DNA from: an uncultured Cytophagaceae bacterium
Lineage (GTDB): Bacteria; Bacteroidota; Bacteroidia; Cytophagales; Spirosomataceae
Reading direction: 5' to 3'
DNA: 64,000 nt
NCBI GenBank assembly: GCA_903933935.1
Contig: CAIZMB010000072.1
Location: 1-64,000, forward strand
Of the stretch, positions 51,456 through 61,458 are shown in pieces; the stretch's first letter is position 1, and every line of letters starts with the position of its first letter. The notes under the pieces are model-generated. The model did not search any database, was not told the origin of the DNA, and was given only the letters and a program-made list of their open reading frames with translations. The translations under genes and the position numbers were made by a program.

Positions 51456-52409
51456 CTATTTTTTCTTGTAGAAATATAATCGGACGGGCCCAGACGCATC
51501 TAATTCAGAAATCGTAAAATAACCATTTCCATCGGAGGCGAAAGCTATTCCCTCCCCTTGGGGTTCCATTTTATAAGGAACTGTTTTAGGAGTTCGTGAT
51601 AGAGCATCAGAAATACTTTCTCCCGTTTTTCTTTTCCAATAGTAAATTTCTAAATAATTTTTAATCAATATTTCCGAGTTGTCGGCCGAAACTGACCCCC
51701 CAGTAATATAAGCTGCAGTTATTAGCCTTGAATCTGTGGATATTGGTTTTGAAAAGGTTAACTCCCGAATGAACTCAGCTTTTGCCGTTCCTCCCGCAAC
51801 AATACTAGAAGCGGCAATTTTATATAGACGTTTACTGGTTTCTCTTTTGCTGATGATGAAAACGTCTTTGGTTTTTTGGTCCACCAATAAACATTCCATG
51901 TCTCTTGCACCATCCGATAAAGTGAAAGTTAATTTACTAACCTGAGAAATTGTATTTGCTGTTGGCGTATTTGCATCCACGATAGGTTCCTTGCACCAGT
52001 ATAAAGTATATGAAGAATAATTGGCATTATTATCTCCGAAATCAGCTAGAAAAATAGTCGCCGAGCCGTCCGTCTCACTCACAATTCCCATATCCTCCCA
52101 ATCTCGATTTTCCGCCCCTTGCAATTTAAATTCCCGCTTCCCTTTGCCATAACTATCGATCAGAAAAATTCTATTTTCGTCTCCAGAATCATTATGAGCC
52201 CATAAAGAGCCTACATTCTTTCTACTAGCCACGAGGCCTGAAGCCTCCTTTAACGAGGGATTTTCAATAACACCCCTATCTTCAAATTCAGCATAATTCG
52301 ATTCGATTGTGCTAACTCCTGGATCAGGCGTAGGCGTTTGAGTAGGATCGCAGGAGACCAACAAAAAGTAAAAACCCAATAAAAAAAATACCCTATTTTT
52401 CATCATCAA
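51456..52409 (-). CDS. Hypothetical lipoprotein, beta-propeller-like
   Basis: 317 aa; lipobox 'YFLLVSCDPT'; 'LWAHNDSGDENRIFLID...DWEDMGIV'; overlaps the gldE stop. Confidence 0.7.
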   Translation of the reverse strand: MMMKNRVFFLLGFYFLLVSCDPTQTPTPDPGVSTIESNYAEFEDRGVIENPSLKEASGLVASRKNVGSLWAHNDSGDENRIFLIDSYGKGKREFKLQGAENRDWEDMGIVSETDGSATIFLADFGDNNANYSSYTLYWCKEPIVDANTPTANTISQVSKLTFTLSDGARDMECLLVDQKTKDVFIISKRETSKRLYKIAASSIVAGGTAKAEFIRELTFSKPISTDSRLITAAYITGGSVSADNSEILIKNYLEIYYWKRKTGESISDALSRTPKTVPYKMEPQGEGIAFASDGNGYFTISELDASGPVRLYFYKKK

Positions 52410-53757
52410 GATTCTCTGTCTCTACGATTGAATTTTCAATTTTTATGGTCGCCTTGATCTTTTTAATTCTTCTCGTGTCGACCGATTGGACTTTAAAGAT
52501 AAAAGGTTCAAATATCATTTCTTCATTGGCATGAGGAATTCGACCAAATAATTCAATTAAAAATCCTCCCAATGTTTCGCTTTCCCCCTTCTTATCTTCA
52601 AAATGGGTCACATCAACATCAAATATTTTTGAAAAATCATTTAAGGAAGTCTTTGCCTCAAAGATGTAATTATGTTCATCTAACTTTTTGTAATCTACTT
52701 CCTCGTCATCAAATTCGTCATTAATCTCTCCTAAAATCTCTTCGATAATATCCTCCATGGTCACTAGGCCTTCTGTCTCACCATATTCATTGACAACGAT
52801 CGCCATGTGAACCCTCTTTTCTTGGAAATCATACAACAAGTCGTCAATTTTTTTATTCTCGGGAACAAAAAATGGCTGATGCAATAAAGAAACCCAATCA
52901 AAATTTTCATCTTGATCTATATCTTTTAATAAATCTTTGATGTACAAAATACCTTCAATTTTATCAATGGTTTCTGTATAAACGGGAATTCTTGAATAGC
53001 CATTTTTATTCACCTTATCCATCAATTCATGAAAATCCATGTCGGTATCCAAGGCCATGATATCCCTACGCGCTTTCATAACCGATTTTACAGACGTGTT
53101 TCCAAAATTCAAAATCCCCCGCAGAATGTCTTTTTCCATTTCGGAGGTATTTTCATCCGTGGTAATTTCCAGCGCTTGATTTAATTCATGAGTTGTCAGT
53201 GTATAGGACTTACGTTTTATTTTTTTCTCAATTAAACTTGAAAAGCCCAATAAGACTTTAGATAAGGGGGAAAAAATGAAGGTAAAAAAATGAATTAATG
53301 GGGCAGTATATCTGGCAAAATTCAGGTTGTTTTGTTGGGCCCACACTTTAGGAATTAATTCCCCAAAAAATGTAATGATAAAAGTAACCCCAAACAATAA
53401 AAACAAAGTCACTAATAATGTCCCCATCGACTGAGGCCCTAGAACTAATTCTGTCAAATAATTTGCCAAGGTAATGAAAATGATATTGACAAAATTAATG
53501 GCGATTAATAAAGTGGCAAGAAGCTGTTGAGGTCTTTCTAATAGATGACTTACGGCTTTTTCTGAAGTTCCATCACTCTCTCTTAAACTAGCTCTTTGCT
53601 CCGCATTTAATGAAAAAAAGGCCACTTCAGAGCCCGCTAGTAAGGCAGAAAGCAATAACAAAATGATCAAAATTGCCCCTATAAGAACATAGGTGCTTGC
53701 ATTCGCTGCAGGATTAATCGATAATAATAAGGGTATGGGATAGGGGTCGGGGTCCAT
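52393..53757 (-). CDS. gldE: GldE-like CNNM/HlyC-CorC family transmembrane CBS protein
   Basis: 454 aa; CNNM domain, 'VMKARRDIMALD', 'YSRIPVYTETIDKIEGILYIKDLL', CBS and CorC C-terminal domains; adjacency to ssb and mutY as is usual for gldE. Confidence 0.85.
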   Translation of the reverse strand: MDPDPYPIPLLLSINPAANASTYVLIGAILIILLLLSALLAGSEVAFFSLNAEQRASLRESDGTSEKAVSHLLERPQQLLATLLIAINFVNIIFITLANYLTELVLGPQSMGTLLVTLFLLFGVTFIITFFGELIPKVWAQQNNLNFARYTAPLIHFFTFIFSPLSKVLLGFSSLIEKKIKRKSYTLTTHELNQALEITTDENTSEMEKDILRGILNFGNTSVKSVMKARRDIMALDTDMDFHELMDKVNKNGYSRIPVYTETIDKIEGILYIKDLLKDIDQDENFDWVSLLHQPFFVPENKKIDDLLYDFQEKRVHMAIVVNEYGETEGLVTMEDIIEEILGEINDEFDDEEVDYKKLDEHNYIFEAKTSLNDFSKIFDVDVTHFEDKKGESETLGGFLIELFGRIPHANEEMIFEPFIFKVQSVDTRRIKKIKATIKIENSIVETENLDDEK

Positions 53758-53833
53758 ATGAATTAGGTACTAATAAAGCAAATTTACAAAAAAGGGAATA
53801 TGTTTTGATCAGATTCCCTTTTTTAATAAAAAT

Positions 53834-54292
53834 TTAAAATGGGAGATCGTCTCCTTCCGCCATCATGGGAGGAAAAGCAGTACCGTTGTTGGAAGATTCC
53901 CCTAAAGAAACCGTTTCTGGCTTAGGTCTAGGTTCTGGAGAATCGCCTAATGGCCGATCATTTTTACTGCCAATTAAATTCATGGAGGTAGCCCGAATGC
54001 GATAACCCCGCATGGTAGCCCCCGATTTGTCTTGCCATTCTTCCGAACGAATTTTACCTTCAATGTATACTTGATTTCCTTTCTTTAGATATTGCTCAGC
54101 AATGGTGGCCAAATTATCCCATAATTCTACTCGGTGCCATTCTGTTTGTTCCACTCGTTGGCCATCTTTGCCCGTATATGATTCGGAAGTAGCGATATTG
54201 ATATTAGCTACTTTTACGCCACTAGGAAGCGCTCTTACCTCAGGATCTCCTCCTAAATTACCTAGAATAATCACTTTGTTTACACCTGCCAT
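53834..54292 (-). CDS. ssb: Single-stranded DNA-binding protein
   Basis: 152 aa; '[34 protein letters not shown]...[12 protein letters not shown]', acidic tail ending DDLPF. Confidence 0.98.
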   Translation of the reverse strand: MAGVNKVIILGNLGGDPEVRALPSGVKVANINIATSESYTGKDGQRVEQTEWHRVELWDNLATIAEQYLKKGNQVYIEGKIRSEEWQDKSGATMRGYRIRATSMNLIGSKNDRPLGDSPEPRPKPETVSLGESSNNGTAFPPMMAEGDDLPF

Positions 54293-54358
54293 AATATTGA
54301 TTTTTTTGAGTTAGGTAGACAAAAAACCTTGTCCGCTATAAAGGTAATTTTGTTTAAG

Positions 54359-55486
54359 TTAAAACAAATTCTTCAATTCTAAATTATCAGTTATTAGATT
54401 TAAAAGCAAGACCGGTTTCCCTAAATTAGTAAAGTCCTGGGGCTCTATCCATCGAAACTGATCATTTTCTGGAATCTCAAATTGATCATTAACTTGGACA
54501 TGCCAAGCTTGGCAAAATATTTTTTGATGGCTTAATAAATGGGTTGGGGGAGAAACCAAAGCATTAATTACACTTTGCCTACAGAGTTCTGCAAGGACAC
54601 TATCCTTCCCTATTATTTCTTCTAATGATTGTAGATGGGGCAACTCGACCAAATAAAACTCCCAAAGTCCTTGCCAAATGTCTTTAGTGGCTCGTTGGCG
54701 CACCCATATTTTACCATTTTTTTCAATGATGAAATAAGCGAAAAACCGTTCTTTTTGACTCTTTTTCTTTGACTTTACTGGCAAGGATTGTATTCGATTT
54801 TCTAAAAATGCGACACAGGTAAACTGCAATGGGCAACTTGGACAATTGGGAGAAGGCGAACATTGCAAGCTCCCAAATTCCATAATGGCCTGATTAAAAA
54901 TAGCCGGTTGGTTTTTTGGAATCAACTCATCCGCTAAATCAGTAAACGTTTTTCTGGCAGAGGCATGTAAAATATCAACCTCCACACCAAAATACCGTGC
55001 AAGGATTCGAAAGACGTTGCCGTCAACCACCGGCTTAGGTTCATCAAAGGCAAATGACGCAATAGCAGCAGCCGTATAGGGCCCAATCCCTGGTAATTTT
55101 ATCAATTCGGCATAAGTAGATGGAAATTTACCACCGGTCTCAGCAATAAATTTTGCTGTTTTGTGTAAGTTTCTTGCCCGACTATAGTACCCTAAGCCTT
55201 GCCAACACCTAAATAAATAATCTTCATCAGCGTTAGCCAAATCTAAAACGGTTGGGAATGCCTCTAAAAGTCGATGAAAATAGGGCAATCCTTGCGTGAC
55301 GCGGGTTTGTTGGAGGATAATCTCGGACAACCAAATCACATAGGGGTCTTTCGTTTTTCTCCATGGTAATTCACGGGCATTTTTGGAATACCAAGCAATG
55401 ATTGTTTCTGAAAAAGGGTGTTGCAAAAGCTTTGACATGTAAAAATCAAAGATACAAGAATTCCTCATTTTGATATAATCTAGCAA
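54359..55486 (-). CDS. mutY: A/G-specific adenine glycosylase
   Basis: 'ELPWRKTKDPYVIWLSEIILQQTRV', 'LPGIGPYTAAAIASFAF', FeS cluster cysteines 'CSPSPNCPSCPLQFTC', C-terminal NUDIX-like domain. Confidence 0.97.
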   Translation of the reverse strand: MLDYIKMRNSCIFDFYMSKLLQHPFSETIIAWYSKNARELPWRKTKDPYVIWLSEIILQQTRVTQGLPYFHRLLEAFPTVLDLANADEDYLFRCWQGLGYYSRARNLHKTAKFIAETGGKFPSTYAELIKLPGIGPYTAAAIASFAFDEPKPVVDGNVFRILARYFGVEVDILHASARKTFTDLADELIPKNQPAIFNQAIMEFGSLQCSPSPNCPSCPLQFTCVAFLENRIQSLPVKSKKKSQKERFFAYFIIEKNGKIWVRQRATKDIWQGLWEFYLVELPHLQSLEEIIGKDSVLAELCRQSVINALVSPPTHLLSHQKIFCQAWHVQVNDQFEIPENDQFRWIEPQDFTNLGKPVLLLNLITDNLELKNLF

Positions 55487-55606
55487 GATTGAAAAAAATC
55501 ATTTTATTCCAACGAAACACTTGTCTCTCTTAAAGAAAAGCATTACTTTTGTGTCCCTTTTACAACAGAAGGATTTAATTATTTTGAATTTAACGCATTA
55601 ATTACC

Positions 55607-55900
55607 GTGACTAAGGCAGATGTAATTGCTGAGATTTCCAGCAAAACAGGGATTGACAAAAAAGATGTTTCTGAAACGTTAGAAAATTTCTTCCAAGTAG
55701 TAAAAGATAATTTGGCCAACCAAGAAAACATTTATGTTCGTGGGTTTGGAAGTTTTATCAATAAAAAAAGGGCTAGGAAAATTGCTCGAAATATTTCAAA
55801 AAATACTTCGATCACCATTGAGGAGCACTATGTGCCTAGTTTTAAACCGGCTAAGGTTTTTGTAGAACAAATAAAAACGAGCACTGACCCTGCTAAATAA
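55607..55900 (+). CDS. HU/IHF family DNA-binding protein (GTG start)
   Basis: 97 aa; 'TKADVIAEISSKTGIDKKDVSETLENFFQVVKDNL...VRGFGSFINKKRARKIARN'. Confidence 0.96.
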   Translation: MTKADVIAEISSKTGIDKKDVSETLENFFQVVKDNLANQENIYVRGFGSFINKKRARKIARNISKNTSITIEEHYVPSFKPAKVFVEQIKTSTDPAK

Positions 55901-55929
55901 GGAGAATACTCTTTTTAAGGTCTTTTAAA

Positions 55930-56781
55930 ATGAATAAAACGCTTGCGATTATTTTATTTATTGGACTAGGGTTAATTGCCCTTATTTCTCAATTACCAAA
56001 GGGAAATGTAAGTGCAAAAACGGAAACCACCGCGAATGGGGGTGCCAATCGAGACGCGAATGGTAAAAATACGGAAATAGATTCGTCCAAAACGGAAGAA
56101 ACACATGCTGAGCCGTTGACCCCAGGTCAACAAAAGCAAATTGCTGGGTTAAAATCTTCCTTAAAGTCGGCAAAAGATGAAACTAGCCAAGCGCTTGCTT
56201 TGGAAAAATTGATGCGGGCTTTTATGGAGTTTTCTAAATATGATAGTGCTGCGATTTATGCAGGTCAATTTTCAGATTCACACCCTGGAATTACGCATAT
56301 TTTAAGAGCAGGTCAGGCTTATTTTGAAGCGCAGGCCTATGCCATTAACCCCAAAAAAGCTAGCTTGATGGGAGAAAAGGCTAGAATTTATTTTGAAAAA
56401 GCATTGACACAAGATCCAAATAACCTTTTGGTTAAAACAAATCTTGCTATGACATATGTGGACACGCCCACTCCCATGAAAGGCATAACGTTGCTTAGGG
56501 AAGTGATTGAACAGGAGCCAACGTACATTCCGGCTTTGTTTAATTTAGGAATACTGTCGATCAAGTCAAATCAATTTGGCAAAGGCCAAGAAAGATTTGC
56601 ACAGATATTGAAGCTGGATCCAACAAATTATAAAGCCGCATTAAATCTCGGTTTTTGTTTGGCACAGTTAGATAAAAAAGAAGAGGCTAAAAAGGTTCTC
56701 AAGCAGGTTGTTACGAAAAGTAAGAACCCTGAAGAAACAAAAGCCGCGAAAGAATTGCTGGCAGAAATGCTGCAAAAATAG
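55930..56781 (+). CDS. Tetratricopeptide repeat protein, membrane anchored
   Basis: 283 aa; N-terminal TM; TPR-like 'YFEKALTQDPNNLLVKTNLAMTYVD', 'ALFNLGILSIKSNQFGKGQERFAQILKLDPTNYKAALNLGFCLAQL'. Confidence 0.85.
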   Translation: MNKTLAIILFIGLGLIALISQLPKGNVSAKTETTANGGANRDANGKNTEIDSSKTEETHAEPLTPGQQKQIAGLKSSLKSAKDETSQALALEKLMRAFMEFSKYDSAAIYAGQFSDSHPGITHILRAGQAYFEAQAYAINPKKASLMGEKARIYFEKALTQDPNNLLVKTNLAMTYVDTPTPMKGITLLREVIEQEPTYIPALFNLGILSIKSNQFGKGQERFAQILKLDPTNYKAALNLGFCLAQLDKKEEAKKVLKQVVTKSKNPEETKAAKELLAEMLQK

Positions 56782-56862
56782 TATAGACAAGATTTGTCTG
56801 AACAAAAAAATAAAGTTGAAAATCAACTTTACACATTATTTAAACATTAAACGCTAAAAGGT

Positions 56863-56952
56863 ATGCCTTGCGGAAAAAAAAGAAAACGTCATAAGATTTC
56901 AACTCACAAGAGAAAGAAACGTCTACGTAAAAATCGTCACAAGAAGAAGTAG
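56863..56952 (+). CDS. 29-aa AURKAIP1/COX24-domain small ribosomal protein (bS22/mS38-like)
   Basis: Hand translation MPCGKKRKRHKISTHKRKKRLRKNRHKKK*; highly basic signature; not in the supplied ORF list because of length. Confidence 0.9.
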   Translation: MPCGKKRKRHKISTHKRKKRLRKNRHKKK

Positions 56953-57102
56953 TGTATTAATTGCTTTTCCAAATGGAAATGTAATTAGGTAGCGCAAGAA
57001 CAGGCCTTTTATCATCAGATAAAGAGCCTGCTTTTGGCGTTAAATTTGTTGTATATTTTAAAGAGCTTATAGCTCTGCCACACATTCTTCTCAAATAAAC
57101 TT

Positions 57103-58659
57103 GTGAGTAATGAATTAATCATAAATTCTACCCCAACGGGCGATAGAATTGCTCTTTTGCATGACAAAAGAATCGTAGAATACCATATTGAACAATCTGA
57201 GCCAAAATTCTCTGTAGGAGACATCTATTTAGGTACAGTTAAAAAATTAGTTTCAGGGCTTAATGCTGCCTTCATTGACATAGGTTATGAAAAAGATGCT
57301 TTTTTGCACTATCATGACCTAGGGCCAAACCTAAATACCGTTCAAAAATTTACTCGGGATGTCCTTACTAAAAAGGGTAAAAATGTCCGAATCGAAAATT
57401 ACAAGCTAGACGAGGAAATCGATAAATTAGGTAAAATCGAAAAGGCTTTAACGAAAGGCCAGCAGATTTTAGTTCAAGTGATCAAGGAACCTATTTCGAC
57501 AAAAGGGCCTAGACTTTCATGTGATATTTCAATTGCTGGAAGATTTTTAGTGTTAGTTCCATTTGCGAATGGAGTCAATATATCGAAAAAAATCACTTCC
57601 CGTACTGAGCGAAACCGACTTCAAAAACTGATGTCTTCCGTTAAACCTAAAAATTATGGAGTTATCGTAAGAACGGTAGCGGAGGGAAAGGCGATTGAGG
57701 AAATGGAGCGCGACTTAAAAGATTCTATCTCTAAATGGGAAGAGGGCATTAAGAAATTAGCAGAAGCTAAATCGACCGACAGGATTATCGGTGAAATGAG
57801 TCGGGCCACTTCCATGTTGCGCGATTTATTGAACAATGATTTTGATAATGTCATCGTAGACAATCCTGATTTATATAATGAGGCCAAAGAATATGTGCAT
57901 ACGGTGGCTCCCGAAAAGGAAAAAATCGTCAAGCTTCATACAGGCAAAATTAAATTATTTGAGCAAGTAGGCATTGAGAAGCAATTGAAAATGCTTTTTG
58001 GAAGGTCTGTTTCCCTGCCTGGTGGTGGCTATTTAATCGTGGAGCATACTGAGGCTTTGCACGTGATCGACGTAAACTCGGGAAATAAATCCAATTCAGA
58101 AGATGACCAAGAAGCGACTGCTTTAAGTGTAAATCGCGAGGCAGCAAAAGAAATTGCGCGCCAATTGCGTTTGAGGGATATGGGTGGCATTATTGTCATC
58201 GATTTCATCGACATGAAGAAGGCGGATAATCGGAAAATGATTCAAGACATCATGCGTGATGAAATGAAAACAGATCGATCGAAGTACACGATTCTACCCT
58301 TGACGAAATTTGGATTAATGCAGATCACGCGTCAGCGAGTTCGTCCAGAAATGAATGTGGCTACGCATGAAACGTGTCCTAGTTGCGGCGGTTCGGGTAC
58401 CATCACAGCGAGTATTGCCGTATCAGATACCATCGCACAACATGTAGAACATTTAGTTTTTAAACAAAATGAGAAAAAGCTGACTTTGTTGGTACACCCG
58501 TTTTTACATGCGTATTTTACCAAAGGTTTTCCTTCTGTTCGTATGTCTTGGTTTATGAAATATAAAACATGGATTTCAATTACAGAAGACTCCTCATTTG
58601 GAATAACGGAATTTAAATTCTTAAACCAAAATGGAGATGAAATTGAAATATCATCTTAG
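57103..58659 (+). CDS. rng: Ribonuclease E/G family protein
   Basis: 518 aa; S1-like N-terminus, 'LSCDISIAGRFLVLVPFANG', 'LPGGGYLIVEHTEALHVIDVNSG', 'GGIIVIDFIDM', 'CPSCGGSG'; GTG/TTG-type start. Confidence 0.95.
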   Translation: MSNELIINSTPTGDRIALLHDKRIVEYHIEQSEPKFSVGDIYLGTVKKLVSGLNAAFIDIGYEKDAFLHYHDLGPNLNTVQKFTRDVLTKKGKNVRIENYKLDEEIDKLGKIEKALTKGQQILVQVIKEPISTKGPRLSCDISIAGRFLVLVPFANGVNISKKITSRTERNRLQKLMSSVKPKNYGVIVRTVAEGKAIEEMERDLKDSISKWEEGIKKLAEAKSTDRIIGEMSRATSMLRDLLNNDFDNVIVDNPDLYNEAKEYVHTVAPEKEKIVKLHTGKIKLFEQVGIEKQLKMLFGRSVSLPGGGYLIVEHTEALHVIDVNSGNKSNSEDDQEATALSVNREAAKEIARQLRLRDMGGIIVIDFIDMKKADNRKMIQDIMRDEMKTDRSKYTILPLTKFGLMQITRQRVRPEMNVATHETCPSCGGSGTITASIAVSDTIAQHVEHLVFKQNEKKLTLLVHPFLHAYFTKGFPSVRMSWFMKYKTWISITEDSSFGITEFKFLNQNGDEIEISS

Positions 58660-59863
58660 ACATGCAGCGTTAATATTATTTTTTCTCCCATTGGCCTTCT
58701 CATCTCAAGGCCAATGGTGGAAAAAGACAGAAGAAGCGGAAAAAGAACGTTCCAAAGGAATGTTACTTCTAACCTCTGAAGTGCAGATTGAGGCTACTCA
58801 AGCAATCAATCAAATGTATAATTTTAAGTTTCCTGAAGCTGAAAGGGAATTTAATTATTTAAAAGTCAAATACCCCAACCATCCCCTTCCTGATTTTCTA
58901 CTCGGATTAATGCAATGGTGGAAGATTGTTCCCAACACTGGAAATGAAGTTTTTGATGACCGCCTTGTTGAGTATATGGACAAGAGTATCGAAAAAGCGG
59001 AAAAAATATGGGATGAAACGGAGAACCCAGAGGCGGCTTTCTTCATGGCAGCTGCTTATGGCTTTAAGGGCCGACTTCATGCCGAAAGAAAGAATTGGAC
59101 CCGAGCGACATTAGCGGCAAAAAATGCCTTAAAATATTTAGAATATTCGCGGCAATTCGCAGATTTTAGTCCTGAATTAATGTTTGGCGATGGGCTTTAC
59201 AATTATTACTACCATTTCATAAAACAAAATTTTCCTCTTCTCAGGCCCGTATTGTGGCTGTTCCCAAAGGCAAATAAGTTGATGGGCATCCAACAACTTG
59301 AAAAGGTAAGCTACCAAGCATTTTATACACGCACAGAAGCCCGCTATTTTCTACTACAAATTTATGGGATGGAAAATATGTCGGACAAGGCCTATGACTT
59401 GGCTAAATATACCCATGAGAATTTCCCTGATAATCCATTTTTCCATCGGTACTTGGCAAGATCTGCCTTTATGATTGGCAAATTAGATCAGGCCATGGAA
59501 CTATCAAAAGATATTTTATTAAAAATAAACCAACATCAAATTGGCTATGAGGCTACCTCCGGAAGGTATGCTAGTTATATTTTAGGCTATTATTATCTCT
59601 ACGTATTTAAAAATCCAATCGAGGCAAAAAAATATTTTAATGAATGCCTATCTTTTTCCAAACAAACGGATTCCATGGATTCTGGCTATTATTGGGCATC
59701 CGTTTTAGGCTTAGCTAGAATCGCATATCAGGAATTAAATTACGACCAGGCGGTTGATTATTGCAAAGAGGTAATAGATAAAGCAGATCGGAAATCGTCC
59801 CAACATACAGAGGCGAAAAAGTTATTGGCCGAAGCGAAAAAAGCGAGAAGAAAGCGAAAATAA
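58631..59863 (+). CDS. TPR-like hypothetical secreted protein
   Basis: 410 aa; signal peptide 'AALILFFLPLAFSSQGQ', helical repeat pattern; overlaps the rng stop. Confidence 0.7.
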   Translation: MEMKLKYHLRHAALILFFLPLAFSSQGQWWKKTEEAEKERSKGMLLLTSEVQIEATQAINQMYNFKFPEAEREFNYLKVKYPNHPLPDFLLGLMQWWKIVPNTGNEVFDDRLVEYMDKSIEKAEKIWDETENPEAAFFMAAAYGFKGRLHAERKNWTRATLAAKNALKYLEYSRQFADFSPELMFGDGLYNYYYHFIKQNFPLLRPVLWLFPKANKLMGIQQLEKVSYQAFYTRTEARYFLLQIYGMENMSDKAYDLAKYTHENFPDNPFFHRYLARSAFMIGKLDQAMELSKDILLKINQHQIGYEATSGRYASYILGYYYLYVFKNPIEAKKYFNECLSFSKQTDSMDSGYYWASVLGLARIAYQELNYDQAVDYCKEVIDKADRKSSQHTEAKKLLAEAKKARRKRK

Positions 59864-59867
59864 AATA

Positions 59868-59887
59868 TTTAACAATTCCTTAATATC
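59868..59887 (+). promoter_or_regulatory. Pho-box-like direct repeat TTTAACAATTCCTTAATATC upstream of the PiT gene
   Basis: 11-bp-period repeat; 15-mer identical to 48497-48511; a further TTACATCTATATTAACCA repeat lies at 59901. Confidence 0.45.
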
Positions 59888-59958
59888 TTTATAAAAACTC
59901 TTACATCTATATTAACCATCTTTAGTAAGTATATATAATACCTTAATAAATTTAACAC

Positions 59959-61416
59959 ATGTTTGGACTTGACCCAACCCTATTTTTCCTATTATTCTTT
60001 TGCTTGTTTGCTGCCTGTGCTTTTGAATTTGTCAACGGATTTCACGATACTGCAAATGCAGTAGCCACTGTCATTTATACGCATTCATTAAAGCCAACTC
60101 AGGCTGTGGTTTGGTCAGGATTTATGAATTTCTTGGGTTTACTTACCGGTGGTGTAGGGGTTACGATGAGCATTATTGGCCTCCTCCCCACAGAGCTACT
60201 CATTGATTCGAATGTGTATCATTCCATGGCGATGGCACTCTCTTTATTGCTATCTGCTATATTATGGAATTTAGGAACTTGGTATTTTGGTATTCCAGCA
60301 TCCAGTTCTCATACGTTGATCGGTTCTATTATTGGCATTGGCTTAGGCCATGCCTTGTTGCCTGAAAATTCAAATAAAAATATATCGTCTGTCAACTGGG
60401 ACAAGGTGATTGAAATAGGTCAAGCGCTATTCCTTTCTCCCTTGTTTGGTTTTTCTTTGGCGATTATCTTGATGTATATTTTGAAAAAATCTATTTCAAA
60501 TAAAGATATATTTAAAGAGCCTAAGAAAAACTCGCCACCGCCACTTTGGATCAGATCCATCTTGATTTTTACCTGTACACTCGTTTCATTTTTTCATGGA
60601 AGAAACGACGGTCAAAAAGGAATAGGTTTAGTTATGGTCATCCTAATCGCATTTTTACCAGGATACTTTTCCATTAATACCACCCTGGACTTAAATATGG
60701 TTCAGAATAGTTTGAATACCGTTCAAACTGTTTCAGTCAAAATTGATACGCTACCACTTTCAGAAAAAGAATTAGCTAGCTATCACCAGTTATTAGCTTC
60801 ATCGGCAAATTTAAAGACCATTTTAGCGAACAAACCTGACATTAAAAACCTGAGTACGGATCAAAAATTCAACATTCGAAAAGCAGCATTAACGATCAAT
60901 AAGAATGCAAAAAAATTAATCGAGAGTGAATCCGTTTCCCTATCCGATGAGGATAAATCAGCATTAAAAAAGGCCACGCAAGGGGATAAAGCACCCTTCT
61001 TTGCCTTTGGTGCATCTTCAGCTACAGGAATGGCCGGAGTAACCGATTTTGCTCCTGCTTGGGTGATGTGGATGATTGCATTATCATTAGGCTTAGGAAC
61101 GATGATTGGTTGGAAAAGAATCGTTATCACCATCGGTGAGAAAATTGGTAAAGACCACTTAACGTTTGCGCAAGGAGCATCAGCAGAATTAATTGCATCG
61201 ATAACCATAGGTTTAGCTACGGCATATAAATGGCCTGTAAGTACCACACACGTATTAAGTTCAGGCATTGCCGGTACCATGGTGGCGTCAAGAGGTATAA
61301 AAAATCTACAAGGGGGAACCGTAAAAAATATTGTGATGGCTTGGGTATTAACTCTTCCTGTGACCATCCTTTTATCAGCTCTACTCTTTGTCTTTTTCCG
61401 TTGGATCGTAGGCTAA
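59959..61416 (+). CDS. Inorganic phosphate transporter, PiT family
   Basis: 485 aa; 'FEFVNGFHDTANAVATVIYTHSL', 'GIPASSSHTLIGSIIGIG', 'HGRNDGQKGIG', 'WPVSTTHVLSSGIAGTM'. Confidence 0.96.
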   Translation: MFGLDPTLFFLLFFCLFAACAFEFVNGFHDTANAVATVIYTHSLKPTQAVVWSGFMNFLGLLTGGVGVTMSIIGLLPTELLIDSNVYHSMAMALSLLLSAILWNLGTWYFGIPASSSHTLIGSIIGIGLGHALLPENSNKNISSVNWDKVIEIGQALFLSPLFGFSLAIILMYILKKSISNKDIFKEPKKNSPPPLWIRSILIFTCTLVSFFHGRNDGQKGIGLVMVILIAFLPGYFSINTTLDLNMVQNSLNTVQTVSVKIDTLPLSEKELASYHQLLASSANLKTILANKPDIKNLSTDQKFNIRKAALTINKNAKKLIESESVSLSDEDKSALKKATQGDKAPFFAFGASSATGMAGVTDFAPAWVMWMIALSLGLGTMIGWKRIVITIGEKIGKDHLTFAQGASAELIASITIGLATAYKWPVSTTHVLSSGIAGTMVASRGIKNLQGGTVKNIVMAWVLTLPVTILLSALLFVFFRWIVG

Positions 61417-61458
61417 TAAACTAAAGTCATTTTCGTATCTTTGTATTTTACATGAAAT

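Noticed and set aside
60861-61367. 168-aa minus-strand ORF opposite the PiT gene
   Set aside because: Antisense shadow of the transmembrane segments of a confident PiT gene.
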